Shown here piece by piece: positions 44,881-55,696 of a stretch of DNA of 64,000 bases. The stretch is from Prunus persica. Lineage: Eukaryota > Streptophyta > Magnoliopsida > Rosales > Rosaceae. Every line of letters begins with the position of its first letter. Position 1 is the stretch's first letter. The translations under genes were made by a program, and so were the position numbers. Below the pieces are notes generated by a model. The model worked only from the letters and a program-made list of their open reading frames with translations, was not told the origin of the DNA and did not search any database. The stretch covers positions 15,354,950-15,418,949 of the forward strand of contig NC_034009.1 in the NCBI RefSeq assembly GCF_000346465.2. The letters run 5' to 3'.

Positions 44881-45201
44881 AGGCGTTGCCTTCGTTATAT
44901 TTTACAGTGATTTTGTACTTTAGTGATTGTGTTGGAACACTGCTTATTTTGTTTATGTATGAACACTTGTCCTTGCCTGGAGCAAGGGTGTTTTTATTTA
45001 TGATATGAGACTTGGTTTGATATCAATTGTGTTAGTAAAAATGATAACAATGTGAGTGTATGAGAATGAGCCGGAGTCAGGCATTTCATTGAAATAGATG
45101 CCGAAAGGCAGAAGGTACAAGTGGTCTAGGGTCTAGATACCTTACTTCTACCTTACAGTAAATAATCAAGACCAAAGTATTATCCTAGGGTCTAGATATG
45201 T
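44881..45201. other. Convergent 3' region between antisense gene and pol
   Basis: About 320 bp holding the 3' ends of both transcription units. TCTAGATACCTTACTT and TAGGGTCTAGATA recur (about 45128 and 45186). No coding sequence seen. Confidence 0.5.
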
Positions 45202-46330
45202 TTACTTGTAATAATACTTGAGGTGGTCAGCATTCCACGGGTGAGGCAGCGTCTTGCCTGTGGAATCACGAAGCTGATAAGTGCCGGGGCGGCAGATTTT
45301 GATAATCTCATAAGGACCTTCCCATGTAGGGCCGAGGGTACCTTCGCTGGGATTTTTGGTAGCCAAGGAAACTTTGCGCATGACCCAGTCCCCCATTTTG
45401 AAAGCACGGGGCTTGACTCGGGAGTCGTAATATTTGGCGATCCGTTGTTTGTACGCGACATTACGCATGTTCGATTGGTCCCGGAGCTCGTCAATGAAGT
45501 CGAGGTTGAGGGCCAACTGCTCGTCATTGGCCGTGGCATCGTAAGTGGAGGTTCGGTATGTGGGCTGGCCAATCTCTACCGGAGCCACGGCCTCGGTTCC
45601 AAATGATAGGGAGAACGGCGTTTCACCCGTGGATGTGCGGAAAGTGGTGCGGTAGGACCAGAGTACTTCTGGGAGTAGTTCTGGCCAGCAGCCCTTGGCT
45701 TTGTCAAGTTTTGTCTTGAGGGTCTTCTTGATAATTTTGTTCACGGCTTCGACCTGGCCATTGGACTGAGGATGGGCTGGGGAGGCGAAACACAGACGAA
45801 TCTTGAGGTTGGAACAAAATTGTTTGAATTTGGCGTTGTCAAATTGCCGGCCATTGTCGGTGACGATGGAGTTAGGGATGCCGAAGCGACATACAATGTT
45901 TTGCCACACAAAGGATTCGATGCGAGCCGCAGTGATGGTGGCCAAGGCCTCGGCCTCAGCCCACTTGGTGAAGTAGTCTACGGCCACGACTGCATACTTG
46001 ACTTGGCCCTTGCCCTCTGGCATAGGTCCAATGAGATCCAGTCCCCATTGGGCAAATGGCCAAGGGCTGACGATGGCAGTCAACGGTTCAGCCGGGAGTT
46101 GTGGAATGTTGGCAAATCGCTGACACTTGTCGCATTTCTGGGTGAATTCCTGGGCGTCAGTGTGGAGCGATGGCCAGAAGTATCCTTGGCGGATTGCCTT
46201 ATGGGCCAGCGAGCATGCGCCCGAGTGGTTACCGCATATGCCTTCATGGATTTCTCGGAGGACATAGTGACCCTCCTCTGGAGTCAGGCATCGGAGGTAA
46301 GGAAGGCTGAAACCCCGCTTGTATAAGGAG
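45202..46330 (-). pseudogene. Gypsy integrase with HHCC zinc finger
   Basis: From about 46330 the minus strand gives the zinc-binding segment HEGICGNHSGACSLAHKAIR and CDKCQRF, then the core with all three acidic residues: WGLDLIGPM, IVTDNGRQFDN and SNGQVEAVNKII. The C-terminal part (FKMGDWVMRKVSLA, GPTWEGPYEIIKI, WNADHLKYYYK) is complete to the stop at 45202. The integrase itself is uninterrupted; the upstream stop at about 46372 separates it from the second RNase H. Confidence 0.88.
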
Positions 46331-46371
46331 CCGTTAATGATCAGGAAACGGGCAGAGCGATGGCGAACGCG

Positions 46372-46917
46372 TCATGCTTCTGCCGGATTAGCCGGTAGTG
46401 TTTGGTTCTGTAAGAACTGGAGGATGGGGTCCATCCATGTAAGGCTGTGATCAATAGTGCAGATGAGTGGGGCTTGTGTGCTGGGCTGGGCCAAAAACTC
46501 GATGTGGATGTGGCGACCCATTCCTTGTTCCAAGGCTGATGCCAACCTGGCTAGTGCATCGGCATGGCTATTCTCGGAGCGCGGCACTTGCCTGATAGAG
46601 TGGGCGTGGAAGGTCGCCAGCAAGTGCCGAGCGCGCTAGAGGTAGGCCGTCATAGAGGCATCCTTAGCCGTGAAGTCCTGGTTGACCTGGTGGACCACGA
46701 GTTGTGAATCGCTGAATATCTGAATTTGCCTGGCGTCCATCTCTTTGGCTAATCGAAGACCAGCTAAGAGTGCTTCATATTCGGCCTCATTGTTGGAGGC
46801 TTGGAATTTGAAGCGAAGGGCGTACTCGAGGGCAACCTTGTCTGGGGAGATGAGAACAAGGCCGGCCCCACAGCCCTGGGCATTAGAAGAGCCGTCTACG
46901 AATAAGGTCCACAGGGG
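46372..46917 (-). pseudogene. Second (archaeal-type) RNase H of the gypsy element
   Basis: Minus-strand reading: WTLFVDGSSNAQGCGAGLVL, SNNEAEYEALLAGLRLAKEM, IQIFSDSQLVVHQVNQDF and RSENSHADALARLASAL. The Asp, Glu and Asp of the RNase H active site are visible in VDGSSN, NEAEYEA and SDSQL. It follows the RNase H that is fused to RT, so the element has two. Stops at about 46637 (YL stop RAR) and 46918 interrupt it. Dual RNase H is the basis for assigning the Tat lineage. Confidence 0.85.
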
Positions 46918-48480
46918 CTAGGTTAGGTCGAGATTGCCTTCGGTGGGGGTTTGGTCCTGGCTGGGAGGGGGATTGGGTTCGGTTATGGGCTGGATGGCTG
47001 CCGAAGCTTGAGGCTCCGTGAATTCGGATAAGAAGTCAGCAACGGCCTGTCCCCTCATAGCCGGGCGGGGTTTGTAATGAAGATCAAACTCGCCCAGTTC
47101 AATGGCCCATTTGACCAGCCTCCCAGAAGTTTCTGGGTTCTGCAACACCTGTCGGAGTGGTTGGTTGGTTAAGACATGGATGGTGTGAGCTTGAAAATAT
47201 GGTCGGAGGCGTCTTGCTGAGACGACCAGGGCAAACGCCAATTTTTTGATGTCCGGGTACCGAACTTCGGCATCTTGCAATGCTTTACTAACATAATGCA
47301 CTGGGTGTTCCGCGTTGTCTTTTGATCGGATGAGCACAGAGCTAACAGCCGAAGCTGAGATGGAGAGATAAATCACGAGGATGTCTCCGTGCTCAGGGGT
47401 TGACAATAAAGGGGCCCGGCCCATATACTCCTTGAGCTCGCTGAAAGCCGTGTCGCATTCAGCAGTCCAGGTGATGTTTCTTTTGGTGCCTTTAAGGGCC
47501 TTGAAGAATGGGGCGCAGCGGTCAGTGGCTTTGGAGATAAATCTGGTCAGGGCTGCGACACGCCCTGTAAGGCTTTGGATATCTTTGACCGTCTTAGGTA
47601 CCGTCATGTCTAAGATGGCCTGGATCTTTTCTGGATTGGCCTCAATACCTCTCTGGCTGATCATGAAGCCCAGAAATTTGCCGGAAGCCACCCCGAATGC
47701 ACATTTGGTGGGGTTAAGCCTCATTTTGTACTGCTTCAGGATGGTGAACATGGCGGAGAGGTTAGGGATGTGTTGGTCAGCCGTGCGACTCTTGACTAGC
47801 ATGTCATCGACATAGACCTCCATGGTATTGCCAATCAAGGGGGCGAAGAGGTGGTTCACCAGACGCTGATAAGTAGCCCCGGCGTTTTTGAGGCCAAAGG
47901 GCATCACCTTATAGCAGTAGAGGCCGCGGTCCGTAATGAAAGAGGTGTGGGCCTGATCTTCGGGGTGCATGAAGATCTGGTTGTAACCTGAATAAGCATC
48001 CATGAAGCTAAGGAGGGCGTGGCCGGCTGTGGCGTCGACTAGCTGGTCAATGCGGGGTAGCGGGAAGCTATCCTTTGGGCAAGCCCGATTAAGGTTGGTG
48101 TAGTCGACACACATGCGCCAGCCCTTTCTTGGCTTGCGGACCATCACGACGTTAGCCAGCCATGTAGGATAATCAACCTCCCTGATGAATCCGATGTTGC
48201 TCAATCGATCAACCTCCGCCCTTATGGCCTCATAGCGCTCGGGATCATAAGCGCGGCGCTTCTGTCGGACTGGTCTGACGGCAGGATTGACGCTAAGCCT
48301 ATGGGATATGATGTCTGGTGATATGCCAGGCATGTCATTGTAGGACCATGCGAAGACTTCGGAGTTGAGGCGGAGGAAGGCGACCAGGTCAGAGCGAAGT
48401 TCTGGCGAGATGGAGGTGCCGATCCGGACTTGTCGATCCGGGATATCGTCATGGAGGGTAACCAGCTCCAGGTCCTCCAT
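46918..48480 (-). pseudogene. Gypsy reverse transcriptase and first RNase H
   Basis: Open 520-codon frame beginning MEDLELVTLHDDIPDRQVRI. RT motifs: GFIREVDYPTWLANVVMVRK, MCVDYTNLNRACPKDSFPLP, MPFGLKNAGATYQRL and MEVYVDDMLVKS with the YVDD catalytic pair. RNase H part: YLSISASAVSSVLIR, HYVSKALQDAEVRYPDIKKL and GQAVADFLSEF. A stop (48481-48483) separates it from the gag-protease frame and another at 46918-46920 from the second RNase H. Confidence 0.9.
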
Positions 48481-48483
48481 GGG

Positions 48484-50070
48484 TTAAGCCTGTGGTGCGA
48501 TGGACTCCTCCCTTGGGTCTTCAGGTGGTTCTGTGCCAGCTTGAGGAGGGGCGGGAGCCATGGTTACCGAAAGGGCCTCGCTCCTAGGTTGGCGATTGGT
48601 GGATTTTACTGCTGAAGCATAGCAGCTTCGGGCCCCGAGTTGGTCGCCGCGCACCGTGCCTGGGCCATTAGGAGTGGGAAACTTCAACAGCAGCATATGC
48701 GTGGAAATAAAAGCTCTCATTTGGGCCAGGGCTGGGCGGCCGAGGATGACGTTGTAGGCTGTGGGGCAATCGACGATAAGGAAGGGGGTAGTGATCGTCG
48801 TCCGCTGGGGTGCGGCCCCAATTGAGATAGGGAGATGAATGCTGCCAATGGGCTGGACCACATCACCCGAGAAGCTCACAAGGGGTGTGATGCTTCGGTC
48901 GAGTAGGTGAGGCGGGACCTGGAGTTCATTGAAGGCTTCGGCAAACATCACACTGACCGAGCTGCCAGTGTCCACCAGGATACGCCCAACGTCGAAGTTA
49001 GAAATGTCAGCCCGGATAATGAGTGGATCGTCATGGGGGAGGATAACACCACGCTCCTCCTCCTCGCAGAAGGTAATGGGGGCCCAGCCAGTCCTGTGGG
49101 TCTTTGGCAAGCGTCCCTGCTCGGTGCTGAAGACCTGGTGCGCATAGGTGGAGCGGACATAATGTTTGATGGAGTTGTTGGAGGTGCCAGCCAGGGTAGG
49201 ACCTCCGCTGATGGTGGAGATCATGTTGATTTGTCGTTGGTGAGGGTTAGGCGGGGCTGGTATGTTGCGTACATAGTTGTCCAGCTTTCCCTCGCGGATG
49301 AGCCCTTCAATTATGTTGCGCAAGGCAACACAAGATTCGGTGTCATGGCCGCTGAATTGATGAAAGCGGTAGAAGACACCCGTGTTTGGCAGGGGCTTGC
49401 TAGATGGTCTCCGGGGGGGTGGCTTGGGGATGATAGGAGCTTCACGCACCAGGACATTCTCGTAGGTGGTGTTGAGGGTGGTAAATACTTCGAACCTGGG
49501 CCTGGGTGTGAATGGAAGTGGGGCCCGATCAGCAGGTCTAGGAGGGTTGCCTCCACTAGAGTAGTGGTGGTTGCCATGTCTGCCACGTTTGTTATTACCG
49601 AAGGGATGCTGGTAGCTATCCTTCCGCTTATGTTGTTGGTTGTCCTGGGCACTCGGGGCAGGGGTAGAATGCTGAGGTGGGGCTGGGGCGGGTGCTGAAG
49701 CAGGTGGAGGATCAGCGAAAGCGTTGCGCATCAGGTTAGCTGGGCCACGCTTGGAATTGAAGTATTCGGCCTTAGCATGGACCGCTGCCTGCTTCATCAG
49801 CTCTGCATATGTGTTCCAACTGTTGCTATGAACAAGGTAGCGGAAGTTGGACTCGCGGAGGCCGCTCTTAAAAGCGCCGAACGCAGCGCGATCGTCAGTG
49901 TCTGGGCAGCGGGAGTACTCATGACTGAACCGAGCTGCATATTCCCGAAGGGGTTTGTCCTCAGCCTGCCTAAGCATATACAAGTCGTCGGCAGAGTATA
50001 GGCGATCAGTTTGGATCATAAAATGGTCCAGGAACGTCTGCTTGAGACTATCGAAGGAGTTGATGTGCGG
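48484..50070 (-). pseudogene. Gypsy gag (C-terminal part) and protease
   Basis: From about 50070 the minus strand reads INSFDSLKQTFLDHFM, LRQAEDKPLREYAARFSHEY and FGAFKSGLRESNFRYLVHSN (retrotransposon gag domain), a Pro/Ala-rich linker, a CCHC-like segment (FHQFSGHDTESCVALRNIIE), and the aspartic protease VGRILVDTGSSVSVMF with YNVILGRPALAQ. The active-site DTGSS is intact. The frame upstream of about 50070 differs because of an indel in a C-run (CTCCACCCCCG on the minus strand). Confidence 0.88.
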
Positions 50071-50665
50071 GGGTGGAGCCTGTAGAACCAATTCAGGGCC
50101 GCGCCGCTGAGGTGGAAGGGAAAAGGAGGCACATGCCTTCATCAGTGAGGCCTTTGCACCCAAGGGCAGACTGGAAGGAGTGGATGTGGGTGAGAGGGTC
50201 CTCCGTGCCAGTGTAGAAAGCGATGCGGAGTGGCTAGATATCTTTCTCCTGGTGGTAGTGGAGGATGCGTTCGGTAAAGGGCCCTGGTCGTGGTTTTGCC
50301 CAGAGGGGTTGATGGCTGCGTTGTTGTTCGCTTTCCAGGCGCCGGACCTTTTCAAAGAGAAGCCTCATGGCCGGGTCGGCATGAGGAAGAGTTTCAGGTG
50401 CCAAAGGCCTGGGGGCGGGGCAGACAGGGACTGGGGATTGTTCCCAATTTTTCAGCTCCCCGGTGTGGTAATTTGGCCAGGTCTCTGAATTATAAAATTC
50501 CCAAGTATCCGAGTCCCCGACACCTTCCTCGTCGGGTATGCGGACGGGGGCTGGCGAAGGGCCCAGGTGTGTCACCCGTGGGTCTTCGAGGTTGACAGGG
50601 ATAGGGATCGGCCTTGGCTGACGGTCCGAGAGGCGATCCCTGCAATCTTGGTAGATCCTGTAAAT
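50070..50665 (-). pseudogene. Gypsy gag N-terminal part, truncated
   Basis: Minus-strand frame reads YQDCRDRLSDRQPRPIPIPV, MRLLFEKVRRLESEQQRSHQ and PRPGPFTERILHYHQEKDI, then a stop at 50234, then PLRIAFYTGTEDPLTHIHSF and LSGAALNWFYRL to the frameshift near 50070. GTEDP and LSGAALNWF are typical gag words. The beginning is lost where the tandem repeat starts at about 50665. Confidence 0.75.
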
Positions 50666-51550
50666 ACGTATGGAATTTCCCCCTAATTTCGGGATTTTTC
50701 CTACATTTGAAACTATTTTTGCAACAAAAAAAAAAAAGTTGAATAAAGTAATCCGGAAATCTCTTTTCACTAACATAATGATTTAAATATCGAATTTAAA
50801 AGGAGAAATAAGTGTAGGGTTTTTCCCATATTGATTATAACCCAATAGGAAATTTCCCCTTTATTTTCTGATTTGTCCTGCATTTTTATGATTTTTGCAA
50901 CAAAAAAAAAAGAATAAAGTAATCCGGAAATCCCTTTTCACTAACATAATGATTTAAATATAAAAATTAACCAAAAACTCCTTGCGAAGTAACCAAAAAC
51001 TCCTGACGAAGTATTCTTCCCCACAGATAATTAGGAATTCCCCCCTTTTTCATATTTTTCCTGCATTTTTTACGAATTTTGCAAACAAAACAATTAAAAT
51101 AATCAAGAAATGCCAAGTGGCAGTACTAGAGTGGGGAGCTGCAAACCTCAACGACACGCGGCGCATTCCCATGCCACCACACGCCACTTTTTCAATTTTT
51201 TATTCATTTTCACTTAAATATTCATTTAAAAATCGAATTTAAGGGGGAAAAATTCCTCCGGGATCGTGACGAGATTTCCTTCGATGACATATCCGGAAAA
51301 AGGCCGCAGCATACAAATTTGGATATAGGATTAGTGTGATCGAACAAATAAGAGTGTAAGGTTTACTAGTGTTTTCATTTGCATCATCCACGTCTAGAGT
51401 TCGCTCCCTAATTTTATTTTTCAGTGACTCCTAAACTCAGTATTGTATTTTCCGTATAAAGTATTCTTCCCCTTATATACTTAGGAATTTCCTCCATTTT
51501 TTTTTTCAGATTTTTCATGCATTTTTTTTCGAATTTTGCAACAAAAACAA
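50666..51550 (+). repeat. Degenerate tandem repeats of about 175-180 bp and related blocks
   Basis: Copies starting GGAATTTCCCC-like at about 50671, 50849, 51030 and 51486 share TTTTGCAACAAAAAA, AATAAAGTAATCCGGAAAT and CTTTTCACTAACATAATG. The third and fourth are fused to the block with GGAGTGGGGAGCTGCAAACC also found at 51590 and 53575. Non-coding. Confidence 0.7.
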
Positions 51551-51942
51551 AAAACGAATAAAATAATCAGGAAATGCTAAGTGGCGGCGCTGGAGTGGGG
51601 AGCTGCAAACCTCAGTGACACGCGGCGCATTTTCATGCCACCACACGCCACTTTTCTAATTTTTTAAATTCATTTTCATATGCATCGGCTCCCAATACTT
51701 TGGTTCTTAAGTACTTTTAACAACTGATATCTGTGGCTAAAAGTCAATTTTCACATAGTGGCTAAGTGACTCATCGCTTCATAATGGTAGATTTGAAAGC
51801 TTGAGGGCCAACGGAAAGAATTGGAAGAGAGTGGGCTGTTGCCCTCCACGTTTCATATTCCTTTTTTATTTTTCTTTTTTTTTTTTAATATTATAAGGAC
51901 AAAAATGTAAAATTCTTATATGTTTTTGAATAATTTCATTTA

Positions 51943-53146
51943 GAGGGGTGTATTCAATTAGGATTGTATACGATTTTGAAAGTTTTTTTTTTAAGTGACA
52001 GATTTTCTGGAATTATATAACTCCTATAGGTTTTACTATAGACTTCCATACTTTTGTATGAACTTTTGTTATAGATTCAGATATATTTGTATAGACTTCC
52101 CAATACTATTTTCTTTTATCGCTCTTTCTTCCCAACACTATTTGCTTTAAACTATCTTGACCTAGCCACTAGTCGACCATCCCTTTTTTTTTTTCCCCCT
52201 CCAAATTCTTCCTCTACTTGTGTGCACAACAATGAATTTTCCTTTGAATTCTCCATGAGTTGGAAACTTTCATACCTAAACAATGAATTTCCCTTTGAAT
52301 TTTCCATGAGTTGGAAACTTTCATACCTAAACAATGAATTTCCCATGAGTTGGAAACTTTCATACCTAAACAATGAATTTCCCATGAGTTGGAAACTTTC
52401 ACACCTAAACAATGAATTTTCCTTTGAAATTTCCACGAGTTGGAAATTTCCATTTGATTTTGTTCACGAACAACAAACTCTTCGTCCAAAAATTCAATTT
52501 AAAAAAAAAAAAACCCTTTGTCCAAAAAGCAAGGGCCCTATCATCTGGTTGTGTTATCGGTGATGGAAATATATCTCAACCTTTCGCCACCTTGATGTTG
52601 GCTTCACACCGAGAGATCTCCAAGGGAAACTTATTGGAGATCGAGAAATCTCTAGCCGAGCTTTCCTCCCAGCAACTCCAACTGGTTGATTTGAAGAAAT
52701 CACTAATAGAGGAGCTTTGCTTAATACATGACGCTTGTAACCACCCAAGGTTAGTGCATGGCTTAGTGCATTGTTTGCCAAACGATGGAAAAAAATTTAA
52801 CACAGAGAGGAAGAAAAAAAAAAACGTCATATGAAGTCTTTGGGGTGGAGGTTGGACTTATGTTGGCCTTTATTATTTATACCTAAACCCTACAAATTCT
52901 CCAAACTCCAACACTTAATTAAATCCTTCCAAATCTATCTTCTTGGTAAATTTATTTGGACTTTTTCCAAGTCCTAATTGAATACACCCACATTTAGATG
53001 GATATTTTAAAAGTTCAAATAAGTCTAAATTGAATACACCTAAACCGTTATAGACTTTTTAAAAGTTTGTATAAATCCAAATTGAATACACCCGGATTTT
53101 TAAAATCTTTTTAAACGCTCTAGAATCCTTATTGAATACAACCCCC
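51943..53146. mobile_element. Non-autonomous PIF/Harbinger element (1204 bp)
   Basis: Left end GAGGGGTGTATTCAATTAGG matches in inverted form the right end CCTTATTGAATACAACCCCC; TTA flanks both sides (51940-51942 and 53147-53149). The right 180 bp contain four spaced copies of the reverse word AATTGAATACACC. Left end and subterminal words equal those of the PIF element at 7657, so both belong to one family. No transposase. Confidence 0.85.
52230..52455 (+). repeat. Minisatellite of 51- and 39-bp units inside the PIF element
   Basis: Units at 52230, 52281 (51 bp each), 52332, 52371 (39 bp each) and 52410 (partial) share CAATGAATTT, CCATGAGTTGGAAACTTTC and ACCTAAA. The 12-bp difference is loss of CCTTTGAATTTT-like sequence. 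All units are multiples of 3, so an open frame runs through (repeat NNEFPFEFSMSWKLSYL), but coding is unproven. Confidence 0.85.
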
Positions 53147-54173
53147 TTAGTTTTTTGGCATTGACAATTTATGAGTTTGCAGCACATAATATACGATTAT
53201 TTTGATGAAAATTATGTACCTAAAGTTGGGAAAATAAAAGCCAGTCCCTTAAAAAAAAAAAAAAATTAATTAAAAAAAAACCTTGACTATTTGGTATGCT
53301 CTACTCACATGCAGGTCGCATAACTGTTCGGTACACCAAAGTGAACGTTCCAAATTGTAATATATTTTGGAAGCGTGTATATCAAAAGTTTCTGGAAAAT
53401 GATTCAAGCATTAGTGGACCAGAGCAATGAACATATCAAGCCAATGCTTTTCGGTTCAAGACTATCAACCAACAGTGTTCTCTTTGGAAGGCATGCTTGA
53501 CTAAGGCCAATACGAACCCACAAAGTGGCTCAACAAAATTTGAATAAAATAATCAGGAAATGCCAAGTGGCGGCGCTGGAGTGGGGAGCTGCAAACCTTA
53601 GTGACACGCGGCGCATGCCAATGCTGCCACACACCACTTTTCTAATTTTTTATTCATTTTCATACGCATCCGTTGCTAAAAGTCAATTTTCACATAGTGA
53701 CTAAGTGACTCATCACTTCATAATGGTAGATTTGAAAGCTTAAGGCCAAGGGGAAAGAATAGGAGGAGAGTGGGCCGCTGCCCTCCACGTTTCATATTCC
53801 TTTTTTTTTCTTTTTTTTAATATTATAAGGACAAAAATGTAAAATCCTTATATGTTTTTGAAGAATTTCATTTGATTTTTTGGCATTGAAAATTTATGAG
53901 TTTGCAGCACATAATATACGATTATTTTGATGAAAATAATGTACCTAAAATTGGGAAAATAAAAGCTCGTCCCTTGAAAAAAAAAAACTTCTGTTTGTTT
54001 GGTATGCTTTACTCCAGACGCAGGTCGCCTGACTGTTCGGTACACCTAAGTGAACGTTCCAAATTGCAATATATGTTCTTGCTCACCACTAGTACGTAGC
54101 ATGCAGTCGGCAAACCTTTTAAACCTTAAACTATAGCCCGATCCAAATTAACAAAATAAACGCCAAATCGGAG

Positions 54174-55696
54174 ATGGGATTTGAGCGTGAGCATATTGTG
54201 CTGCTTCCCATGATAGCTAAGGGTCATCTCATACCATTCTTGGCACTAGCAAAGCAAATGCAACAAAAAACAGGGTTTACCATCACCATTGCCACAACCC
54301 CACTCAACATTCAATACCTGCAAGCTACCATTTCCTCAACTTCGTCATCATCAAACACTCAATCACACTCCAACAATTTTGACATCAACTTGGCTGAGCT
54401 TCCATTCTGCAGCTCAGACTTTGGCTTACCCCCAGACACTGAGAACACAGAGAATTTGTCTATGAAACATATTGGAGATCTTTGTGCTGCAACAGTGAAT
54501 CTTGAAGGTCCTGCTCGCCGCCTGATCTTGGATATCATTGAAAAAGAAGGCCGGCCGCCACTTTGTATTATCTCTGATATTTTCTTTGGATGGGCTACTC
54601 ATCTTGCAAAGAGCTTAGGCACTGAGAATGTGACTTTCACAACATGCGGTGCTTATGGCAGTGCAGCCTTCATGTCCATTTGGCTTAACCTCCCACACCG
54701 TTCCACAGCTTTATGCGACGGCTACTTCACGCTACCCGGGTTTCCAGATCAGTCTCGTTTTCATATCTCTCAGCTGGACCACTATTTAAGAGCAGCAAAA
54801 GGTACAGATTTTTGGCCAAAATTTTACCAGTCCCAGCTTTCGCTTTCTACCAAATCTTTTGGTTGGTTGTGTAACACAGCTGAGGAAATTGAGCCACTTG
54901 GATTGGAGATTTTGAGGCATTACTTTAGGCTTCCTGTTTGGTCCATTGGACCTCTTATTCCCAAAGATGCTCTCAAGAACTCATCCACTTCGGATTTAAG
55001 AGTTTCAAGGCAACCTGCTGAAAAATGCATGGAATGGCTGGACTCACATGGTTCAGATTCTGTTGTTTATATTTCCTTTGGTTCTCAGAACACAATCAGT
55101 GAAACACAGATGATGGAATTGGCTATTGGGTTAGAAAAAAGTGGAAGGGCTTTTATTTGGGTCATTAGGCCTCCAGTTGGGTATGATATATGAAGGGAGA
55201 ATTCAGAGCTGAATGGTTGCCTCCAGGGTTCGAAGATCGAATGTGTAAAAGCAAGCAAGGCTTGTTGGTGCACAACTGGGCACCACAGTTGGAGATTTTG
55301 TCACACAAATCCACGGGGGCATTTGTAAGTCATTGTGGGTGGAATTCAGTGCTGGAGAGCCTAAACCAAGGAGTTCCGATTATAGGGTGGCCTTTGGCAG
55401 CCGAGCAGGCGTTTAACTCAAAGATGCTGGTGGAGGAGATGGGTGTGAGTGTGGAGCTGACAAGGGGAGTGCAGAGTGTTATTGTTGGCAAGGAGGTGAA
55501 GAGATTGATAGATTTGGTAATGGACAAAGGTGGCGAAGGAGGAGAAATGAGGAAAAAAGCTGGTGCAATTAAGGCGCAGATAAGAGCAGCAATAAGAGAG
55601 GAGGCTGAATTCAAGGGATCTTCTGCAAAGGCAATGGATGATTTTCTTGAAACCATCCTATCAGCAAGACAAGAACATAAATCTATTATTGGTTAG
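54174..55696 (+). pseudogene. UDP-glycosyltransferase (UGT92-like), interrupted by a frameshift
   Basis: Family 1 plant glycosyltransferase, transferring sugar from a UDP-sugar to small molecules in the cytosol. From ATG at 54174: HIVLLPMIAKGHLIPFLALA with the catalytic His (residue 18), IISDIFFGW with the activating Asp (135), VVYISFGSQNTI before the sugar-binding part. The frame ends at TGA 55191-55193 after VIRPPVGYDI and continues in another frame as KGEFRAEWLPPGFE. The 44-residue PSPG box is 55277-55408, starting WAPQLEILSH, containing HCGWNSVLESLNQG and ending in Gln, as in glucose-using enzymes. Apart from a probable 2-nt insertion near 55189 the gene is complete (about 507 codons, normal length, no intron). 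It may be a recent pseudogene or a sequencing error. UGT92 assignment is from overall resemblance. Confidence 0.82.
55277..55408 (+). other. PSPG box (UDP-sugar binding motif) of the glycosyltransferase
   Basis: 44 residues from WAPQ to the final Gln (PLAAEQ). All hallmark residues (HCGWNS, E, GVP, P) are present, so decay has not reached the sugar-binding site. Confidence 0.85.

Larger units (their letters stand above)
39880..50665 (-). mobile_element. Ty3/gypsy element, Tat/Retand-like, 5'-truncated, with antisense gene
   Basis: Read on the minus strand: gag, protease, RT, RNase H, second RNase H, integrase, then a region with a complete gene on the opposite strand, a hairpin-rich stretch, purine tract and 3' LTR. 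Domain order with integrase last is Ty3/gypsy; two RNase H domains in series are the hallmark of the plant Tat lineage. The 5' LTR, primer site and gag start are missing: homology stops near 50665 where an unrelated tandem repeat begins. Gag-pol carries several stops, whereas the antisense gene is open. Confidence 0.85.
51552..54083 (+). repeat. Direct duplication of about 0.6 kb upstream of the glycosyltransferase
   Basis: Copy A is 51552-51942 continued at 53150-53375; copy B is 53540-54083. Shared words include GGCGCTGGAGTGGGGAGCTG, AGTCAATTTTCACATAGTG, CCCTCCACGTTTCATATTCC and TGTTCGGTACACC. Copy A is split by the PIF element; copy B shows the empty site (near 53870-53876). Copy B ends about 90 bp before the glycosyltransferase start, so the repeat is effectively duplicated promoter DNA. 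Confidence 0.85.

Noticed and set aside
48907..49698. 263-codon plus-strand frame opposite gag-protease
   Set aside because: It mirrors the gypsy protease frame on the other strand; GC-rich coding DNA often leaves a long antisense frame. No domain recognised.
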